DNA of 11,107 nt. Source: Deltaproteobacteria bacterium (GTDB lineage Bacteria > Myxococcota_A > Bradymonadia > UBA7976 > VGTA01). The notes beneath the pieces were generated by a model. The model searched no databases. It saw only the letters and a program-made list of their open reading frames with translations, and was not told the DNA's origin. Below, piece after piece: positions 7,687-11,107 of the stretch. Both the position numbers and the translations under genes were made by a program. The number at the start of each line of letters is the position of its first letter. The first letter of the stretch is position 1. Location: NCBI GenBank assembly GCA_016874875.1, contig VGTA01000050.1:1-11107 (forward strand). The letters are read 5' to 3'.

Positions 7687-10356
7687 TTATGGAATCGGGT
7701 TTCTTGCCAATCGCCCACCTGCATGAAATCTCGTATATGTTGATGAAAGACTTGTTCTGGATCTAATACTTGGAAGGCTGTAATACCAGTTTCCACCACG
7801 AAATACGCGATTTATATTGCTTGATGGATTGTAGTTCTCATCTAATGAGTTCTTGGCACAGATGCCAGTACACCATCCACTACCATCACTTGGTGCTCCC
7901 TCGTAAGAGCTGTGATATTCATCCTGAACAAACTCCATCACATTTCCTGTCATGTCACAAACGCCCTGTCTAGTATTGCCAAGTGGAGTATTGCACACAA
8001 CGCTTGTACCCGCACCATTGCAACTTACTCCAACATCGCAACCTCGGCCTTCCGCATATTCACAAGTAGGACACGAATCTCCCCAAGGATACAGAACACT
8101 TTCACCTCTATTGGATGCCGCAAACTCCCACTCTGCTTCTGTTGGCAAACGTGCGCCAACCCAAGATGCAAAATACATTATGTTGTGCCATGAGACCCAA
8201 TTGACAGGGTAGTTCATCATGAGAGGATCATATGTACACCACGGTGCTGAGTATCGATCAACACCTGGACTACAATTTGGCGGTGGGCAAAACCCACTAT
8301 TTACACACATTGTATACATGCCAACTGTGATCTCTGATTTCATGATTTCAAATGATGACACGCTCACCGAGTGAACTGGCTGCTGCGTGGCATCTAGGGT
8401 TGACCCCATCTCAAAAGTCCCGCCCTCAATTCGAATCCATTCAATCCGCGGGCACCCACCGGGCGCCGCAGCACAAGGTGGTAGTTGGCAGTCTGTTTGA
8501 CAAAACGACTGTCCATCACACCCCTCGCTCGGCAAGTTAACAAATCCATCTCCACACCGCCCAGGGGCACCCGCGACGAGCTCACAGCGCTCATTACAGA
8601 CCTGACAAGCCTCCTCGCCATAAGGGCAGGTCTCTAGAGTCCAATTCCCATCATCACACTCCTCCTCGCCGCTCAAAACCCCATCACCACACAGCGCTCC
8701 AATCGGCGTGTCGAGCTCGTTGAGCAATCTAAGACGGAAGCCTTGATAATGAGACTGATAGAACTCTGTATAATTAAAGATCTGCATCATCTCTCGCTCT
8801 CGCTGTAGGCGATATCGAGGGATGCTAGCATACCAATGGACACCCTCTGCAATTTCACGAGAATAAAAGTTATATCCTTTTGATGTGTTATAATTTGACA
8901 ATTGAAGACATGTATTAGAATCCCCACACACAGGAAGACCATTCAGCGGTATCGATGTGTGAACACCGATCGGACGATCCAACACTAATTCTTCCAGATT
9001 CCCCATCAGATCACAGAGCCCCTGCTCACTCATCCCCAGCGGAAACGAGCACACAGGAGAAATCCCCCCTCGACAGCTCGGCGAACCGGAGAAGCTCCCG
9101 CGCTGACACAGCGACGCCACAGGGTCGCTCCCGTCCACAACCACCTCATCCCCCCACGGATACCGCCGCTGGGGCGCCCTGCTCTGCGCCGCGAACTCCC
9201 ACTCCGCCTCACTCGGCAGAGTCGCGCCTACCCAGCGCGCGAACGCGCCCATCTGAAGGGTTGTGACACAGTTGATCGGATGGTCTGCGTACGCCGCCCC
9301 CCACAGGCACCCTGCGCCCGGAGTCGGCAGCGAGCACCCGCCCGCCTCAACGCAGCGCATATACTGCGCGACCGTCACCTCTGAGCGAGAGAGATGATAG
9401 TCATACTCGATGTTCACCTCCACCACAGGACGCGCATAAGAGATCGCCTCATCACCCATAAAGAACCTCCCCCCCTCGATCTTCACCCACGTGACATCAG
9501 GGCACCCGCCCTCGGAGGAGGCGCACGGCGCGCGGAAGCGGCAATCCGCCCCACAGAACCACTGACCATCACACTCCTCAGGCCCATTCACCACCCCGTC
9601 CCCGCACAGCTCACGCTCCCCAGGGACCCACTGACACGCCACACACGCGACGCACGCCGCATCCCCATACGCGCAAGGTGGCGACACCTCATCACACGCC
9701 TCTACACCATCCACCCCATTCACCACCCCATCCCCGCACAGCTCACGCTCCCCGGGGACCCACTGACACGCCACACACGCCACGCACGCCGCATCCCCAT
9801 ACACGCAAGGAGGAGACGTCTCATCACACGCCTCTGGCCCATTCACCACGCCATCCCCACACACGGCGACGCCCCCCCCCGGCACGAGCGCGCACAGCGC
9901 ATCACACACCTGACACTGCGCCTCACCATACGCGCACGACTCCGTGAGCACATTCCCATCATCACACCCCTCGCTCCCCTCGCGCACACCATTCCCGCAG
10001 CGCGGCGCCGCTCGGCAGGCGCTCTCGTCGCCCTCGGTCACACACAGCTGACCGCTCGGACACGCCAGCGTCTCCCACTCGTCCCCCGACAGCGCGCACA
10101 CCTGAAGCTGATCACCATTGCAGCGCCTCGCCTCCGCTCGGCAGCGCCTCGCCTCCATAGCCATGTCCTCCGCCCCCAGATCCGGCGCCGCGGCGTCGGG
10201 GGGGGCGGCGTCGGGGGGGGCGGCGTCGGGGGGGGCGGCGTCGGGGGGGGCGGCGGGAGGAGGCGCGCTGGGGCTGGGCGGCTCATCCACAAGGCGCAGA
10301 CATGACACAAGGGAGAGCGTGCACGCCGCGACGCTGAGACGCTGAATGACAATCAT
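7687..10356 (-). CDS. Lipoprotein with Cys-rich DUF4215-like repeats and two SUMF1/EgtB/PvdO-type domains
   Basis: With the start at 10356 the protein has 889 residues. The start is supported by AAGAGGA at 10363-10369 and by a lipoprotein leader (MIVIQRLSVAACTLSLVSC) with lipobox LVSC and acylated Cys19. An open extension to 10488 mainly translates repeat copies (VTLNGY twice) and is rejected. A Pro-Asp-Ala linker (about 32-60) follows. Cys-rich repeats of the CGDGVVNGPEECD type (about 90-280), known as DUF4215 and common in myxobacterial surface proteins, precede a first SUMF-like domain (about 287-550). A second set of repeats (about 553-635) precedes a second SUMF-like domain (about 638-889: IEGGTFEMGS, LPTEAEWEFAA, YPWGD, GNVMEFVQD, FRGGNWYYS). 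Active formylglycine-generating enzymes have two Cys after the RGGSW motif; here the region reads YYSLPSIRSRTS, without Cys, so that activity is unlikely. A binding or structural role at the cell surface is inferred. Base composition switches between modules. Confidence 0.85.
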   Translation of the reverse strand: MIVIQRLSVAACTLSLVSCLRLVDEPPSPSAPPPAAPPDAAPPDAAPPDAAPPDAAAPDLGAEDMAMEARRCRAEARRCNGDQLQVCALSGDEWETLACPSGQLCVTEGDESACRAAPRCGNGVREGSEGCDDGNVLTESCAYGEAQCQVCDALCALVPGGGVAVCGDGVVNGPEACDETSPPCVYGDAACVACVACQWVPGERELCGDGVVNGVDGVEACDEVSPPCAYGDAACVACVACQWVPGERELCGDGVVNGPEECDGQWFCGADCRFRAPCASSEGGCPDVTWVKIEGGRFFMGDEAISYARPVVEVNIEYDYHLSRSEVTVAQYMRCVEAGGCSLPTPGAGCLWGAAYADHPINCVTTLQMGAFARWVGATLPSEAEWEFAAQSRAPQRRYPWGDEVVVDGSDPVASLCQRGSFSGSPSCRGGISPVCSFPLGMSEQGLCDLMGNLEELVLDRPIGVHTSIPLNGLPVCGDSNTCLQLSNYNTSKGYNFYSREIAEGVHWYASIPRYRLQREREMMQIFNYTEFYQSHYQGFRLRLLNELDTPIGALCGDGVLSGEEECDDGNWTLETCPYGEEACQVCNERCELVAGAPGRCGDGFVNLPSEGCDGQSFCQTDCQLPPCAAAPGGCPRIEWIRIEGGTFEMGSTLDATQQPVHSVSVSSFEIMKSEITVGMYTMCVNSGFCPPPNCSPGVDRYSAPWCTYDPLMMNYPVNWVSWHNIMYFASWVGARLPTEAEWEFAASNRGESVLYPWGDSCPTCEYAEGRGCDVGVSCNGAGTSVVCNTPLGNTRQGVCDMTGNVMEFVQDEYHSSYEGAPSDGSGWCTGICAKNSLDENYNPSSNINRVFRGGNWYYSLPSIRSRTSLSSTYTRFHAGGRLARNPIP
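9600..9835 (-). repeat. 132-bp direct repeat of a Cys-rich module
   Basis: Segment 9600-9703 is repeated at 9732-9835 with only a few mismatches, an offset of 132 bp. Each copy encodes EACDE(T/V)SPPC(V/A)YGDAACVACVACQWVPGEREL in part. The unit is a whole number of codons, so it is an in-frame duplication of one Cys-rich repeat in the lipoprotein. The high identity compared with other modules suggests a recent duplication or gene conversion. Confidence 0.9.
10191..10250 (-). repeat. 15-bp tandem repeat with four 8-G runs (APPDA units)
   Basis: Four identical 15-bp units (CGGCGTCGGGGGGGG on the plus strand) encode Pro-Pro-Asp-Ala-Ala repeats in the linker just after the lipid anchor of the lipoprotein. 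Each unit contains a run of eight identical bases, prone to polymerase slippage. Whole-unit changes keep the frame; single-base changes within a run would shift it near the N-terminus. Confidence 0.95.
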
Positions 10357-10362
10357 AAGAGA

Positions 10363-10369
10363 TCCTCTT
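10363..10369 (-). promoter_or_regulatory. Ribosome binding site deciding the lipoprotein start
   Basis: On the minus strand AAGAGGA is followed by a 6-nt spacer (TCTCTT) and the ATG at 10356. Together with the lipobox 18 residues later, it selects this start over the upstream ATG at 10488. Confidence 0.7.
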
Positions 10370-10392
10370 GATGGCAGCTCTGTGGGTTGAGG

Positions 10393-10416
10393 GTAACCGT
10401 TCAGGGTCACAAAATC
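10393..10416 (+). repeat. Terminal-repeat-like motif, copy B
   Basis: This copy begins GTAACCGTTCAGGGTCAC and continues AAAATC. It is 23/23 identical, inverted, to 7575-7597. It sits in the leader of the lipoprotein gene, 37 bp upstream of the ATG. The GTAA start is compatible with ends of the IS66 family, which typically begin GTAAGCG; that link is only suggestive. Confidence 0.8.
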
Positions 10417-10431
10417 TTGACGCCTCAAGAT
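10414..10431. other. Perfect short hairpin upstream of the lipoprotein gene
   Basis: ATCTTGA (10414-10420), loop CGCC, then TCAAGAT (10425-10431) form a perfect 7-bp stem. It overlaps the inner edge of repeat copy B. It could be an operator for the lipoprotein gene or part of a mobile-element end; there is no T-run on either side to make it a terminator. Confidence 0.5.
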
Positions 10432-10469
10432 CATGAGCGCAACCTCACCACATGACCACCCAAGAAGAA

Positions 10470-10487
10470 CATAACCGTTCAGGGTCA
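10470..10487 (+). repeat. Terminal-repeat-like motif, copy C
   Basis: CATAACCGTTCAGGGTCA is identical to the inverted copy A over 18 bases and has the same orientation as copy B 77 bp away. About 50 bp to its right lies the stop codon of the IS66-like transposase fragment. Its position fits the end of that element on the 3' side of its transposase gene. Confidence 0.8.
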
Positions 10488-10535
10488 AAAAAGATAGCCA
10501 ATCTCAGCCCCCCCCAAAGAGCGTGACCAAGACAG

Positions 10536-10687
10536 CTACGGAACGAGAGAAGCGCCCCGACCCAACGACACGAACCACTCAGACCACAGCAGCGCACGGA
10601 GCTTGAGAGTCCGCATCAACGAGAGCAAGACCGCAAACCCCTGCCCCCCCTCCTGAGTATCACTCCCGAACGAGAGGCGGCGGTGCC
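10536..10687 (-). pseudogene. C-terminal remnant of an IS66-like transposase, truncated by an IS3-family element
   Basis: A minus-strand frame ending at TAG 10536-10538 reads RHRRLSFGSDTQEGG, then GFAVLLSLMRTLKLRALLWS and about 18 further residues. The pattern of a GxD...GG segment followed by AVLxSLxxTxKL resembles the end of IS66-type TnpC transposases (there typically LFxGSDxGGxxAAxxYSLIxTAKLNG). The similarity stops at about 10687, where the IS3-family element begins. There is no start codon or catalytic part, so it is a dead fragment. Repeat copy C 50 bp further downstream may be the element's terminal repeat. Family assignment is from memory of the C-terminal pattern and is moderate. 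Confidence 0.5.
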
Positions 10688-11107
10688 TGTCAACATAGTT
10701 TTCGCTCAAAAATCACTCAGCCACAAGCGGCGCGAGTCGAACTTCATGCTGGCGCGCCCAAGAGCGACAAGGACCTGACCAGCGACGAGGATGACGTCTC
10801 AAGGCCTCAGCATAGACCTCGTGGCGCCTTTGGAGGATCTCAACATCTAGACCTCGATGACGCTGAGAGGGGGTCACATAAGAGATGCTGCTATGGAGGT
10901 GATTCTCATTATACCACTCAACAAACTTGTGGACCCACTCGCGCCAACCATCAAGCTCGAGATGCCGCTTTGGATAGCTGGGGCGATACTTCAAGGTACG
11001 AAAAAAGCTCTCAACGAACGCGTTATCATCGCAAACACCGGGGCGGCTCAGGGAAGGCACGACCTGAAGGCGCTCAAGAGTCTTCTTGAGCGTAGAGCTC
11101 GTCATCG
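10688..11107 (-). mobile_element. IS3-family insertion sequence, right part only (continues past the window)
   Basis: The element contains the transposase end listed separately. Its likely outer boundary is TG at 10688: TGTCAACATAGTTTT starts with the TG typical of IS3-family ends. It lies 25 bp beyond the transposase stop codon and coincides with the point where the interrupted IS66-like frame resumes. The other end is outside the window, so the inverted repeat and target duplication cannot be checked. Confidence 0.6.
10713..11107 (-). CDS. IS3-family transposase, C-terminal part (5' end off the window)
   Basis: About 130 residues of the rve/DDE integrase core are visible. They include SLSRPGVCDDNAFVESFFRT with the catalytic Glu, then FVEWYNENHLHSSISYVTP and the closing HRGLDVEILQRRHEVYAEA and HPRRWSG, all hallmarks of IS3-family OrfB. 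In the D-D-35-E pattern the second Asp should lie only a few codons to the right of the window edge. The first visible Met is internal, so the true start is outside. The stop is TGA at 10713-10715. The visible part has no frameshift or internal stop, so the gene may be intact. The enzyme cuts and joins the element ends. Confidence 0.9.
   Translation of the reverse strand, partial: MTSSTLKKTLERLQVVPSLSRPGVCDDNAFVESFFRTLKYRPSYPKRHLELDGWREWVHKFVEWYNENHLHSSISYVTPSQRHRGLDVEILQRRHEVYAEALRRHPRRWSGPCRSWARQHEVRLAPLVAE

Noticed and set aside
7687..8460. Active formylglycine-generating enzyme
   Set aside because: The catalytic cysteine region is replaced by a Cys-free sequence, and no sulfatase gene is nearby.
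9394..10305. 303-codon plus-strand open frame over the lipoprotein
   Set aside because: His/Arg/Thr/Pro-rich shadow; ends in Gly-rich translation of the 15-bp repeat.
10357..10488. Upstream start of the lipoprotein at 10488
   Set aside because: The extra 44 residues mainly translate two copies of the repeat motif (VTLNGY), and would bury the lipobox. The ATG at 10356 has a good ribosome binding site.

Overview
The window is high in G+C over most of its length. It carries secreted multiheme cytochromes, a secreted caspase-like protein, a DUF4384 protein and a Cys-rich lipoprotein with sulfatase-modifying-factor-like domains. That gene mix and composition suggest a Myxococcota- or Bradymonadota-like (former Deltaproteobacteria) chromosome. 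This is an inference from gene content; no rRNA or other marker gene is present.

Layout. 1-119: an 11-bp CA-rich minisatellite. 133-1296 (+): exported protein with a short helical-repeat region and a DUF4384 domain. 1455-2726 (+): secreted octaheme cytochrome with an SH3-like domain, a c554-like tetraheme half and a c3/c7-like tetraheme half, preceded by an 8-bp tandem repeat. 2736-3947 (-): caspase-like (peptidase C14) protein with an intact His/Cys dyad, an Ala-Pro linker and a hydrophobic tail; it converges on the octaheme gene. 3948-4093: a shared divergent intergenic region. 4094-5827 (+): pentaheme cytochrome with a C-terminal beta-rich domain, one base away from 5829-7505 (+), a predicted outer-membrane beta-barrel. 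7687-10356 (-): large surface lipoprotein with two modules of Cys-rich repeats plus a SUMF1/EgtB/PvdO-type domain. 10470-11107: mobile-element debris, namely an IS66-like transposase tail apparently cut by an IS3-family element that runs off the right edge.

How the genes may work together. The pentaheme cytochrome and beta-barrel look like a two-gene operon and resemble a porin-cytochrome module for moving electrons across the envelope. The octaheme cytochrome is a plausible partner carrier. The caspase-like and DUF4384 proteins are both exported and flank the octaheme gene. These two domain families are often found together, so a shared envelope role is possible but unproven.

The window is unusually rich in short tandem repeats, three of them inside coding sequence and one building the hydrophobic core of a signal peptide. 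The lipoprotein gene is mosaic in base composition, is flanked by inverted copies of an 18-bp motif, and is followed by an in-frame fossil of another module. Together these suggest repeated recombination of modules.
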